A stretch of 64,000 nucleotides of DNA from Lunularia cruciata (lineage: Eukaryota; Streptophyta; Marchantiopsida; Lunulariales; Lunulariaceae), in assembly GCA_948567375.1 (NCBI GenBank), contig OX419759.1:18072744-18136743 (forward strand), written 5' to 3'. Below, one piece after another: positions 34,601-46,980 of the stretch. The first letter of the stretch is position 1; every line of letters starts with the position of its first letter. The notes under the pieces are model-generated. The model was not told the DNA's origin. It ran no database searches and worked only from the letters and a program-made list of their open reading frames with translations. Made by a program: the position numbers and the translations under genes.

Positions 34601-37600
34601 GACTTCTGATGTATCAGACATCCTAGCACTCAGTTTTCCTAGTCTCACCAGAACAGACACTTCTAATTACACACAGAAAGACTCAACTTTCTCCTAGCCT
34701 TCAAAGATAGTACAGCCAGTGCACTCACGCAGCACAAGTAGCCTCCAATACTGACGTATCACATAACACTCCTGAGATGATGTTAGGCAGTTCAGGACTT
34801 CACAAAATGCAGAGGGGAAGAGCTAGAAATCAACCCAGTAGAAGAACTCCTGACTTGGATTATATAACACTCCTGAGATGATGTTAGGCAGTTCAGGACT
34901 TCACAAAATGCAGAGGGGAAGAGCTAGAAATCAACCCAGTAGAAGAACTCCTGACTTGGATTATATAGACGGAAAGTGTACTGAAAAGTGTGCTGAAGGG
35001 TGTGCTACCATAGTGCTCATGTATCACATGCAACTCATGGAAAGCATGTGAACAGTGGACATGAACAGTACTCGCACATGAACAGTAACACATGTGAACA
35101 GTAACTAACTTGTCTCATTCTAACAAAGAAATCCCTAACCTAGAGATTACCTAATTTAACACTCCCACGTAATGAGAGTTTAGGACTATTCCCATTTCTA
35201 CTACACATTTCATGTGTTTATCTTTAGGTAGTGCTTTTGTAAACACATCTGCTGTCATCTCTTGTGTAGAACAGTAAACTAACTTCACAACATTCTCCTT
35301 TTCTTTCTCCTATACAAATCTTCTTCTAATCTCAATGTGCTTAGTCCTTGGGTGATGTACAGGATTTTTGCTGAGTGCTATACTTCCTGTATTGTCACAG
35401 TACAATGTAGTAGGACTTTCCGGCTCAAAACCCAGCTCCTTGAGAAGTCTCCTGTTCCAGATGACTTCTTGAGCAGCATTTGAAGCAGCCATAAATTCTG
35501 CCTCAGTAGTAGACAGAGCAACAGATGTTTGTTGTTTACTATGCCAACTGATTGCTCCACCACTAAGCATAACTACATATCCACTAGTTGATCTGTTGTT
35601 ATCTGTGTCATCTCCCCAACTAGCATCGGTATATGCTTCAAGAGTAGGAGCAAGTATGTTCCCTTGCTTTCTATATTCCAAGAATGCATCTGGAGTACCC
35701 TTTAAGTACCTGAATACTCTCTTTATACCTTTCCAATGTGCTTGTGCAAGGTTGCTAGTACATCTAGCTAGTGCTCCCACTGCATAGCATATATCTGGTC
35801 TTGTACAGACCATGATAAACATTTGAGAACCAAGAGCACTCTGATACAATACTTTGTCACAGAGATTCATCTCCCCATCTATGATTCTGCTGTATTTCCA
35901 CCCCAGATCAAGAGGTGTAGAGACAGGATTCGCCTCAATCATCTGATACTTAGCTAGTATGGATCTCACATACTGTGGTTGACTGATTCAGATCCATCCT
36001 GCTTCTCTGTCTCTGCTCACTTTGATTCCCAAAACGAGTTTTACAGGACCAAGGATAGTCATCTCAAAAATAGAGCACAAGAAATCTATCACTCCTTTGA
36101 TAGATTCACTGTTCCCCAACAGTAATAAATCATCTACATATACAGCTATGTATACATCATCTCTAGTATATACATTCATGTCAGAATCTGCTTGTTTGAA
36201 ATCCTGCTCTCTCAAGTATGACTCTAGTTTCTCATACCAGGCTCTAGGAGCTTGCTTAAGACCATATAAAGCTTTCTTAAGCAAGCATACTTTTCCCTTG
36301 CCTTCATTATATCCATCTGGAACATCCATGTAGATAGTCTCTCTCAAATCTCCATTGAGAAAGGCTGTTTTCACATCTAACTGCTCCACGTCCCATTCTC
36401 TCTCTGCTGCAAGAGCTAGAAGCATGCGAATAGATCCATATCTGGCAACTGGTGCAAAAGTTTCTGAATAATCTATTGATGCTTTCTGATTGAAGCCCTT
36501 TGCAACAAGTCTTGCCTTGTACTTCAGGATCTCATTCTCAGCTCCACGTTTGACCCTGAAAACTCATTTGCAGCCAATTGCTTTCCTACCTGGTGGTAAA
36601 TCAGCTAGTACCCATGTACCATTAGTCTGAAAGACTTCTTCTCTTCTGCTATAGCCAACTCCCACTTACTCGAATCTGGTCTGAGCATAGCTTGCTGTAA
36701 AGTGTCTAGATCACAATCTTTATGATAGATGTAAGATTCATCTAACATCTCTTCTGATAGAAAACCAAGTCTGTCAATAGGTTTTCTATCTCTCTGTGAT
36801 TTTCTTGGCTCTATGCCCAGAAGATTCATGCCGTCTCTTGACATCTGTGGAGTCTCACTTAGAGATTCTGCATCTGCAGTCTGCTTCTGGGAATCATCTT
36901 CTGTAGTATCAGAATCAGAAACCACTGTCTGTTTAGGTCTTCTTTTGTAAACCTTCAGACTCTCCTTTGGTGAACCATCAGCTTCAGTTAGAGATTGCTC
37001 TTCTGATGATTGATCTGAAAAACTGACTCTGCAGCTTGGGAAGATAGATTGATCAGGTTGATCAAACTAATCAGCTTGCTTCTGCAACTCATCACTATTC
37101 TAACTCCAAGTCCTCAATTCATCAAAAGTACATCTCTACTTCTGATGATCTGTCCAGACTTAGGATTGTACAGAAGATATCCTTTCAGTCCCTCTTCATA
37201 TCCTACAAAAAGCATGCTCTCAGCCTTCTTTGTGAACTTCCTCCTCTGCTGCTTGGGGATATGAACATAGGCAGGACATCCAAAAACTTTCAAAGCGGAA
37301 AGATTAGGTGTCTTACCACTCCAACATTCTTCAGTAGTTCTTCCTAGCAATGCTGTGGTACCACTGATATTTCTAAGAAAATTTGCAGTGCTAATTGCAG
37401 CCCCCCAAAACTGTCTTTCCAGCTTGGCATGTTGGAGCATTGCCAATGCTTTGTCCACCAGTGTCCTATTCAACCTTGCTGCAACTCCATTCTATGCAGG
37501 ACTATCTCTGGCAGTAAAGTCAAGGAGGATTCCTTTTTCTGACAGAAAAGAGAGGAATTCTTCATTCCTGTACTCTCTGCCTCCATCTGTTCTCAATCGC

Positions 37601-40600
37601 TTGACTTTCCTCCCAGTCTGCAACTCAACCATGGCTACAAACTTCTGGAATTTTCGCAGCACTTCATCCTTGCCTTTCATGAGAGAGATAAAGCTCTTTC
37701 TACTGTAATCATCCACAAAGGAAACATAGTAGGCTGCTCCACTCAATGACTTCTCAGTCATGTATCCCCATACATCAGAATGTACGACACTAGAAGACCA
37801 GAAGCTCTAGATGAAGATTTCTTGGGGATGGGAGCTTTGTGTGCCTTACCTTCTGCACACCCAATAGAGAATTCGAGTTTTCCTTTGGGATCTATTTTCA
37901 ACCCCTCCACTACCTTCTCTAGAGCATATAAGTTTTGCTCTGACAGGTGCCCTAACCTCAAATGCCAGAGATGGATATCATTCCTGTTTTCTGCTACCAA
38001 AGCAGAATCAAAACAATCAGCTTCCATCAACTTGAACAGTTCCCCTTTGGCAATACCATACCCAAGGACCAGCTCTCCTTTCTTCAAAGTACATTGATTT
38101 CTGTTGCTTTCAAACAGAACATCTACTCCATGCTCCATGAGGCTATGTACTGATATCAAGTTCTTGGTGTAATCTGGAACATACAGTACATTTTCCAAAT
38201 AGCCTTTTCCAGAACATCCCATGAAGGCAATAGGAACTTTGCCAGTTCCTAACACTGGGTTCAGAATCCCAGGTCCACAACAAACACTCTTGGGAGTCTT
38301 TAGAGGTTGAAGAGTTGAGAACAGCTCCTTCTGATAACAGACATGAGAGGTGGCTCCTGAGTCCAAGAACCATCCAGAACCGTTTGAAGACAATTGTGAT
38401 TCTGCCAACATTCCACAATCCGGCTCTTCTGTTGAGTACCCCTCCTCATCACTGACTATCTCGTGGCACTCCTCTGAGTTGTAAGCTGAACTCCCTGATG
38501 TTCGACCTTTTACTGGTTGAGGTCTCTTGCCTACCTTCTTCAGCTCTCGTTCTCTCCTTTCTCCTCTCTTGGGACATAAAGGTGCAATATGACCTTTCTC
38601 ATAACAGAAATAACAAGTCTTGTCATCAACACTACTAACTCCTTTACCAGATTTACTCATTCTGGCTTGCTCTGGTTTGCTCACTCTTCCATCTGGCACT
38701 CTTCTTGAACGAGAAGAAGCACTGAACAGAGCAGCATCTCCCTGCTCATTTAACTTCAGCCCTTTGTCCTCTCTGTGTCTGCTAAACACCAGCAATTTGT
38801 GTATCACATAATCCCATGTGACAGGTAAAACTTGCAGAGCTACTAGGACAGAGTGATAACTTGAAGGAAGACTAAGAGATGATTGATCTCGCACTTCTCT
38901 GTAAGTACAACCCCATCCTCCTTGATACTCTTGAAGAGTTTCTGCAGTTTTGATAGATAACCGGTGAAATCTTCACCATCCTGCAATCTCAAGTTCTTTA
39001 TTGCATACCAGACTCGATAGGAGCTCTCCAGCTTCTCAAGAGTGTAATAACTCTTGATTTTTTCCCAAATCTCCCAACTCCAAGCATAAGTATCTACTAG
39101 GTCTCTAGCTGGCTCTTCCATAGCCCTTAGCAGAACCCTCCTAGTAGTAGCATGCTTGACTCTCTCCTCCTTGTTGGTCTCTAGCTCATTTTATCATGAG
39201 CTTCTAATGCAAACTCTAGATAGTCATAACTGTCTAAGATAGACTTCACATCCAAAGCCCAAGCTTTGTAGTTAGTCTTTCCCAATTTCTCTATCTCTCT
39301 GAGTTCTCCTATCAACCCTAGTGATGATTGTGGGCCCATAACCTGATGAAAACTTTTGTTCTTGCTCTTTGAACTAGATGGTCTATTCTCATGCATTCTG
39401 ACTTCTGATGTATCAAACATCCTAGCACTCAGTTTTCCTAATCTCACCAAAATAGACACTCTTAATTGTACACAGAAAGACTCAACTCTCTCCTAGCTTT
39501 CGAAGATAGTACAGCCAGTGCACTCACGCAGCACAAATAGCCTCCAATACTAAAGTATCACATAACACTCCTGAGATGATATGAGGCACTTCAGGACTTC
39601 ACGAAATGCAGAGGGGAAATGCTAGAAATCAACCCCGTAGAAGAATTCCTGATTGGGATTATATAGATAGAAAGGTGTATTGAAAAGTGTGTTACCATAG
39701 TGCTCATGTAACACATGGAAAGCATGTGAACAGTGGGCATGAACAGTACTCGCACATGAGCAGTAACTAACTTGTCTCATTCTAACAAAGAAGTCTCTAA
39801 ACTAGAGTTTATTTAAATTAACATTCTTTGTTTACTTCATCCTGGAAATTTCAATTAAAATGATCAAGAATCTGCTCTGTAGATTTCAACCAAGAAGGGA
39901 GAAATGCAGAGCGGACTGCGAAAAATTTGTCCAGCAAAGAAAACCTGAAGATTCCTCAAATACTTTGGGTACGTATGTCATTGCTCGCGGATAGTTTATA
40001 TTTCTTCTGGTAGTAAGGAGCTATACTGAGAACGAGGTATATAAGATCATTCTCTAAGCCAGTAAGAGTTTGTATATGCAATGATGCAGGACATGACATC
40101 AAGACGAGTTTTGACCATGGAGTTCATGTCTGGATTCAAGGTGTGTTTCACTGTGAGTGTTAATGAGAGCTATCAATTGTGAACGAAAAAATGTGTATAG
40201 TTCATCAAAACCTACGTTCAGTCACGACACAGAGTGGGTTTTATTCCCTTTCAAGAAAAGATATCGTCAACCAAATGCGAAATTCGTCTCAAAGAGCACT
40301 AGATCGAGTCTATCTAGCTCTCGACCTGGTCTGGCGAACTGCGGAGTGCTTTGTGCTCTCTACCCGACAACTTTGCGCTAAAGCATGTCAAAATTGCGTA
40401 GTGGATCGTGTACAAGATTTCATATTTTCATATGCGTCTGGAGAAACTAAATTTTTATGTATATTGATAGATTGGTGTCGGTTTGAAGGTATGTACCCGG
40501 GGATTCTCTCCCTCTCTCGCTTGTCCTTCGCGTCAAACCTAGTGCTAACTACATCAGAACAACCATTCAAACACTAAACGTTCAACTGCAGGTCAACGAC

Positions 40601-43358
40601 GTTGAGAAATTGCAGAAGGCTGGAGTCGATCAGTTGCAGGTCTGGTTCTTGAGCCCAATTGAGATTACATCCTTGGCTAAGAGTGCCTGGAAAGACTTTG
40701 TAGGAATGCTAATCACGGTCCCAAAGTCAATGCTTTAATCTTAAGAAATCATCTGCTCATTTCTCAGATGCAATCGAGGAACTTGAACTATATCAGTCTA
40801 GTGAGGAAATTTATCCACTTTTAGCATCAGCTGCTTCCTATTTGTGACAAGACCCCAGGGATTAGTCTGAGACAAGTTAGAAATACCAATTCACTGCTAT
40901 CACTATTCGTGCCAGATTTTCGGGAGATCGCTCTCACATGAGTATATGCCGCAGGAGTTTTCTTATTCTGATTAAGATACCAAGGATTAATCTCTTCGAC
41001 CAGACACTGATAGCACTCCTGTTTCTCTGATTTCAGGTCGCAGAGCTACTTCTAGAGGTATTTGCAGAGATGGTTTTCTGTCATGGGTATATGCACGGCG
41101 ATCCTCATCCTGGAAACATACTTGTACGTTCTCGTGATCAATGCAAAGGGAAACGCAACTTTGATTTAGGTGCGTTTCTCCTGCAAATCTTTTTTCATCT
41201 AGTAATTGTACTCTTTCGATTTCATAGCTGGCTTTGAGGATTAAGCTAACTGGACTGAATATTTTTATCAGGGTACTGAATAGTTCTTCAGAATCACATT
41301 GAACAGTCGTTAGATGCAACTTCAAAAGCACGTTGTTGTCCTCTTGAAGATGACCCATGCCGTTAAATATGTTTGTGTCTGGTGGTGCTCCATGCAGTCT
41401 TGCTAGATCATGGACAGTACAGAGATCTAGACGAGGGGTTTAGGTATGATTTCTGCCGTTTTTGGAAGGCACTCATTCTACTTGATTTGAAGGAGCTGGA
41501 GGTGCTTGGTGATCGCTTTGGTGCGGGCCATTATTACCGCTTTTTACCAGTAATATTCACAGGCCGTTCATTGAACAGGTAATATTTCTCTATCAGCAGT
41601 TTCTATGGCACCATGCAGTCGTTGCACATCCTTCTTTTAGCGTGGGGAGTGGATGACCATGACCTGAGGACAAGCGAGACCTCCCTCTTGCTTGTCCTTC
41701 CGACTTCTGTTTCTTTCTCTAAGGATGTTACCAATGAGGGTGCTCTATTTCGAACAGTGTTGAAAGTTTCCTCTCTCCTTTGGCCTCTTCTCTACCGGGA
41801 TTTTATCCTCCGTTTCAGGTTCCTCTGTTATGAGCAGGTCAACGGTCAAGTTCTTCATCAGAGAAGTTGTAGCCTATTGTCGTCTCAACCTTATCGGTCT
41901 GACCAAAGACTAAATTTGCAGCAAGGCAGGATTAGGCGGGGGAATGAGTGTGGAGGAAAAGAATCAATTGAAAAAGGAGGTGCAACATTTTACTATGGCT
42001 AACATATCAGAATTCATGGAGGGTCTGCCTATCGACTTTTTAGCAATTCTACGGACTGAGTAAGGCTTTCAACATCGAAGATTTTCTTGGATTCTTTCTC
42101 TCCTGCGTTCTTCAAGTTGCTCTTACTGTTGCAAGTCCTTGTCTATGAGGCGGAAACAATTTATTCTGTTTCTTACCTGGATTCTGCATGTCTAAGCTCT
42201 ATTATCGCTGCTCACTATGTCAATCAACCCGCTCAGTAAAGTCAATGCGTTACGTTGTAACCTAACTAAGCAAGCATCTTTGAACCTTTGTTATAAGACA
42301 GTGGGTTGCTGAGGTCTATAACAATTAAACTCGGAGCTACAACCCGTACGCGCTTGATAATCAATGCGAAATATGCAATTCGAGGACTTGCCCAGAAACA
42401 CCGTGGAGATTCAGGTATGTAACACCATGCTGATGAATGAAACGTGTGCAGCTGTGAAATGATTTTGTCCTTTAATTATCAACGTGTTGTTAACCAAGAG
42501 CGAGTAATTGCATGGTAAGTAGTTCTTTTATTATCAATTAACTGATTCACCATTTTAGTGAGTGCGAAGAAAGCAGCAAATCCTACAAACTGTTCGGTGT
42601 TCTCTGCCTTTTCCCACCAATTCAGACTAAAGCTTGACATTAAGTGCGTTGTTAACTAACTACATTTTCTCAGGGTGGGAGACTCAAGGGTGGAAAGCTC
42701 ATACCAAAGCTTTGTGCGATTACGCAAATTTGCGTTTCCGCTTAGGTAACAACGCTTGCATATTTTTTAAGACAACTAGTGGGTCATTCTGTGTCAAGGT
42801 TCAACTGATGATTTTCTCGTTTATCGAAAGACCTGAAGCATCTGTGGGAAGTGCTTTGGGAGGACAATGGCCCAAATTTCGTTTGCTCGAATTTCACGGG
42901 TGTTGTGTTGCCACCCTGCTTTGGTTATACACTGTTTCATGATCTTTTGCTCATTTGGTTTGACTTGAAGTCTCCTTCAGTGGCTGAAAATGTACTCAGG
43001 CGTCTATGATAGTCCTTTTGCTGTCTGCTCCATTCTTGGTTTGGGAAATCTTTTAATTATCAGGGGAACAGCCCTCATTTGCGTTTTCACTGGATGCACA
43101 ATTCACCAAACACATGTACACAGTGTAAAACTTGCTAAACTTTCTTTATATACTTTGCCATTATTTAGTTGAGCAGGGGATTGGCCGATCTGATGCTGTT
43201 TGTCCTTGTTTATCGTGCGTGCAGAAATCTACGAACTAAGCTATAAAGTTACGCTGTTCTATGACAGGCTTCTCCATCATTTATGCTCCATTCCCAACAG
43301 GACCTTCGGTATTTTTCAGAAAATTTGGTCCCGAATTGGCCCATTGCTTAACAATTGA
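31667..43358 (+). CDS. ABC1/UbiB-family atypical kinase, ADCK1-like, 16 exons
   Basis: Exons: 31667-31876, 32099-32182, 32345-32485, 32959-33029, 33146-33239, 33858-33935, 34132-34198, 39883-39968, 40090-40140, 40592-40639, 41037-41169, 41398-41578, 41922-42059, 42302-42414, 42674-42745 and 43225-43358. They join to 566 aa. The family's signature elements are present: KxGQ (K120-AGQ), the Ala-rich loop AAAS (179-182) that replaces the P-loop, VAVK (K200), the catalytic loop HGDPHPGN (330-337) and the metal-binding DHG (358-360). These proteins regulate quinone and prenyl-lipid metabolism in mitochondria or plastids. The N-terminus is basic and hydrophobic, consistent with an organelle. GTG at 31655 precedes the chosen ATG. 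The exon 1 donor (ACG|GTTCCT) is weak, so that border is less certain. Intron 7 contains copia D. Confidence 0.9.
34545..35161 (-). repeat. D 3' LTR, with a 101-bp exact tandem duplication
   Basis: 617 bp, against 480 bp for the 5' LTR. Most of the difference is a perfect tandem repeat, unit 34763-34863 copied at 34864-34964. A TATATAA box (element orientation) lies near the second unit's end. The polypurine tract on the minus strand (ACGTGGGAG, plus 35162-35170) abuts the TGTTAA edge. Confidence 0.9.
35310..39339 (-). pseudogene. Copia D Gag-Pol polyprotein, decayed
   Basis: Gag starts at 39339 ([20 protein letters not shown]) with a UBN2-type capsid ([14 protein letters not shown]). The zinc knuckle [14 protein letters not shown] is near 38570-38612. 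The protease motif [12 protein letters not shown] is near 38341-38376. Integrase has [19 protein letters not shown] and LRTDGGREY, with its core at 37761-37114. RT includes [11 protein letters not shown] and YVDDLLLLG (about 36122-36148), and RNase [10 protein letters not shown] with ALSTTEAEF (to 35310). Breaks occur near 38840, 37490, 36560 (a TGA where related RTs have Trp) and 35980. Confidence 0.88.
39330..39343 (-). other. Copia D primer-binding site, putative initiator-tRNA half-molecule type
   Basis: Directly after the 5' LTR the element strand reads GGTTATGGGCCCAC. This does not match the usual PBS TGGTATCAGAGC. It is the reverse complement of the anticodon arm of plant initiator tRNA-Met as I remember it (GUGGGCCCAUAACC, anticodon CAU). 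Drosophila copia is known to prime with a 5' half of initiator tRNA cut in this arm. The putative gag ATG (39339-39337) lies inside the site. Confidence 0.65.
39344..39823 (-). repeat. D 5' LTR
   Basis: 480 bp, TGTTAA...TCATCA in element orientation, matching 34545-35161 apart from substitutions and the duplicated block. The outer edge abuts the TTCTT target duplication. Confidence 0.9.
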
Positions 43359-44499
43359 TCCGCCTTCCATTGTCGTGTGTATACATGGCTCTACAGGTCA
43401 GTGTCCATTTTATTGGCAGTACCATTACTCCTGAAACTGGTGAGTAGGTGGACACCATACACTTAACCTTTCTTTACCTGACGTGTTAGTCGTCACAGAT
43501 ATAGCATCTGCCTTGTGTATCCAGAAGTTATTCACAAGTTGATAATTAGTCAAACAATCTAGCTTGATAGATACAAACGATCTCAAGAGTTCTGGGGCGC
43601 TAATAACTGTGGGACTCTCGAGTCCTTCGCACTTGGATAGTTATTTGAGCCATCTGATTGACGACAACATCTTTTTATTTACGCGTGGCTTCAGGCCATC
43701 TTTTTGATTTGTGGGCATTCTGCTCTGTGGATGGAGAATCAAAACAAACCAAGGCTAACCAAAAGTTCGGATGTATAGTATAGAGTTTGACCAACTACAC
43801 AGCTGCTTACGTGAGGGGCTGCACATCACTGCAACCTCCCCGTACTGGTGGTGGAAGACTGTTGAATGAAGGTCATCTGAGTATAGGAGTGATGAAAATG
43901 AAGTGAATATACGTTTTGTATCAGGTGACGGTCCGCTTGCTCACTGGAACTTAAGCTATCATGACACAAGCCATTTTCCACTCTAAAGCTTCTTTCTATT
44001 GAGTGCCGAGGTCAGCAAAGAGGTACCCCATGGAGAAGTTCTTCGAGTTGCTTAGATTTACAACCAATTGCTCTCACTAGAATATATTCTGCTTATGCGA
44101 CTCGAATCGATAGAGATGCAGAGAAGGTCACTCAGATGTTCGAGATGAGTAAAGATCTTTCAGGGTAAAATCATTAGTAAATAAGACACTATAATATGAG
44201 ATTGCTTCTACAGCCCATACACAATGACTGTTCGATGAACGAAAGGATTGGATATAATTTCCACTTTGAACCTACAATATGGAGATGAAATCTACTCTGG
44301 TCTTCAATTTCATGCAGGGTAAGGATATCAATATGACGATTGTTTCTACTGGTTCTATAGACATTAGTATCTCTACTTTTATGGACAGCTATAAGGAAAT
44401 CTATTTATAAAACGTACCTTGGTAAGCCTACTTCAAAAGATAGATTACATTCACCAAGATTAATGTGCATTATCATACATGTAGATGGTACATCCTACT
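43359..44499. other. Intergenic region downstream of the ABC1 kinase gene
   Basis: About 1.1 kb with the kinase 3' UTR at its left end and the LINE 3' end at its right. I see no ORF with family features, no RNA gene and no clear repeat. Confidence 0.45.
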
Positions 44500-46980
44500 T
44501 ATTGAGAAGAAGGCAACAGTGGGGAAAAAACGAAGGATAGGAAGGCCCCATCAAGTTGTACAAGGGAGAGACAAAGAATGTAAAATGGGGCTAAGCCCCA
44601 ATAGAGTCTATATGAGAAATCTGCACTTTTGCACCTAAGATATCCGAGCTACGGAAGTCGCACGGTCTACACACAATTGGTGCACTGGAAGAAACATCAC
44701 ATAATGTGATTGTTCTTCTATTGATTGCACTAGTTATTACACTCTGTAGAGCAATGGACACATGTTGCCTAAAATATGTTATAAAGTATGAGAATGAGAG
44801 TGGTACCCCTATGCCTAACAAGATAAGCTCTCGTGCACTCCTTGACAAATGTGTCCAAGATCGTGTCCATCATTCCATATAACTCCAAGGTTGAAGGAAC
44901 AAACATGTGACCTTGTTGCATGCCTATCTACTTGGAGACCTTGCGACCTGTTGTTGCACTCGTTGCCCATCCAAAGGGATGGGTAATCACTCCCTCCAAA
45001 ACTATATCCAAGATGATCGGGTGACAGTAGCAGATGTCTATGACCACGACATCCGCTATTGTCACCTGATTATCTTGGACCAAGTATAAGTCTGCCTTGA
45101 CATATGACGTCTGCAAAGCATACGAACACTCCTTCCAAGCCAAGTACCCACTCTCTCGTGCCATGGCAAACACTATGTCCCTAATAGCATCATGGGTAGC
45201 TATCCTATCCTCCAAAAGGACACAGAGTCAAGTGGACCGCTTGTTGCATTTAGTGTAGAAGCACACTCACAAGTGAGTAATGAAGATGTAGATGGGTGGA
45301 CCAAACCTACACGAAACCTCATCATTGTAGAGAAAGTAGCTGGTGCAAGTTGGAATGCCCTAATGCACTCTCAAGCTAGGATCCAAGAGCATGCATCCTT
45401 GCCGGAGCAAGAGCAAAGACGTGCTCTGGTAGCCTGAGGAATGGACGAGTCGACTAAGAGAGAATGTAGTGTATGTTCACACTATCGCTCCATCAAGGAA
45501 GACTATAAACCTCTAGTCCAATCTGACGATAGTGAAGCAAAAGGTGGGCAATCCTCTCGTGCTTGTGGAGATAGACTATCTCTCATATGCTACAATAACA
45601 TCTGGAGAGAAAAGGATCCTCCTTCCACCTCTATCACATAAATCTCCAAAATTGGCCTATCAATAACCACAAAATGAGAGGAAAGTAGGGGTGCCAAGAG
45701 AGCTCAACTACCCAAAAATGCTATAGGTGTTGTCTCCTCCATAGATAGCAAGCCAACTCCTCCACATAAGATCGGTAGAGTCGTCTATCTACATGCCAAA
45801 TCCCCTATCACACACTCAAATATCCTTGGTCCAATAACATCACCAAAGACTCCCATAACCCTCCTATCAAAAGCTTTGAGACGAGATAGGAAGGACGGTG
45901 AGGAAGGAACTATACGGATGAGGTAGGATGGTCGACGTGCAATACTGGAAGAGAGTATACCAAATGCCATCTACGGATCTCCTATTAGTGGAAGATCATC
46001 CACATGGAGAACATCCTCTGCAAAGGCAGCGTTTAAGAAGCACCTAACAAAATCTTCCGATCCTATTGGCACTCCAAGAACACAAAGTCGATTTGTGGAT
46101 GTGATACACCTCTCTTGAAGCTCAAGGTGGGGAGGGATACCTAAAGGGGACCATGCCGTGCACTTTGACACCTTGACTCTCAAGCCTACTAGATGTAGCT
46201 CGGTAGTCAAATATTCAAAGCCCTGCCTAATCTTATCTATAGGGCCTACAATGTGTGTATCATCTGCCAAAGAGGGAAACACACAACTTAGCATGGCCAA
46301 AGTAGTAGACAGGAGAGCTCTAAAGTGAGCCATGGTAAATAAGAGTCCCCCCAAAGGATCTCCCTGATGTGTACCAACAGCTAACTCCAAGACGGTGACT
46401 CCCTCTTGTGAACCATCGTGCTGGTAGTAAAGGGAAGCAAGAGTGCCATAAAAAGACCTCACAAAAGGAATGAAATTTGCCAAGGATCCACCAACCTCCC
46501 TAAGCTCTCTAAAGATGGATGCCCATGAGATGTTATTAAAAGCATTCTCAACATCCACTTGTAGGACGACCTACTCCGGATGGATATCTAGGAGTGCCCT
46601 AATGCCTAAAGATATAGCCTCACATCCTCCAAGTATAGCCACTCCAAACTAATGTGGATTGAGGTGCTATCTAAAGTGAGAATAATGTTGAAAGACAATG
46701 GTACGACTAACCAAACGCAAAAATATCTCTCCAATAGCAATCGGTCTAATGTCCCTCGTGTCCTTCTCCACCGTGAGAAGTCGACTAGCACCTAACATCT
46801 GATTAAGAGACAGAGGAATGTCTCCTCTTGCTACTACTGCAGCCACTTGAAACAACTCGATAAAACCACTAGAAGGATCTACCTAAAAGCAATCTCTAGA
46901 GTGCTTATAAACCATCCTTGACAAGCCTCTTGAGGAAAGGCGAGAGGTAGTGCACAATACTTGTGCAAACAACGACCTAT
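44500..46980 (-). mobile_element. Non-LTR retrotransposon (LINE), 5'-truncated by A4
   Basis: Minus-strand RT fragments occur in the expected order. 46855-46667 has an RT fingers region with RPIAIGEIFLRLVSR. 46558-45971 has DVENAFNNISW (motif A), THQGDPLGGLLF (motif B) and ADDTHIVG (YxDD box read as LADD). 45970-45785 is thumb-like. At 45215-44928 a C-terminal block with HDAIRDIVFAMA and KADLYLV resembles the tail domain of RT proteins of this type, possibly a restriction-like endonuclease. Stops separate the parts. The 5' end is cut at 46980 by the A4 LTR. The clade (R2-like, Utopia or Dualen) is not certain. Confidence 0.75.

Larger units (their letters stand above)
34545..39823 (-). mobile_element. 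Copia D LTR retrotransposon inside intron 7 of the ABC1 kinase gene
   Basis: A complete antisense Ty1/copia element. The 5' LTR is 39344-39823 and the 3' LTR 34545-35161, with TGTTAA...TCATCA termini in element orientation. The 5-bp duplication TTCTT flanks it exactly (34540-34544 and 39824-39828). Order is gag, zinc knuckle, protease, integrase, RT, RNase H, as in copia. Several stops and frameshifts make it inactive. It expands the host intron to about 5.7 kb, but exons 7 and 8 still join in frame (G|AT codon, LDFNQEG). Confidence 0.93.

Noticed and set aside
39181-39459. Copia D gag starting inside the LTR (minus strand, 39459)
   Set aside because: The upstream codons lie in the LTR and recur at 34660 in the 3' LTR without gag. 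The real gag similarity begins at 39339, after the LTR.
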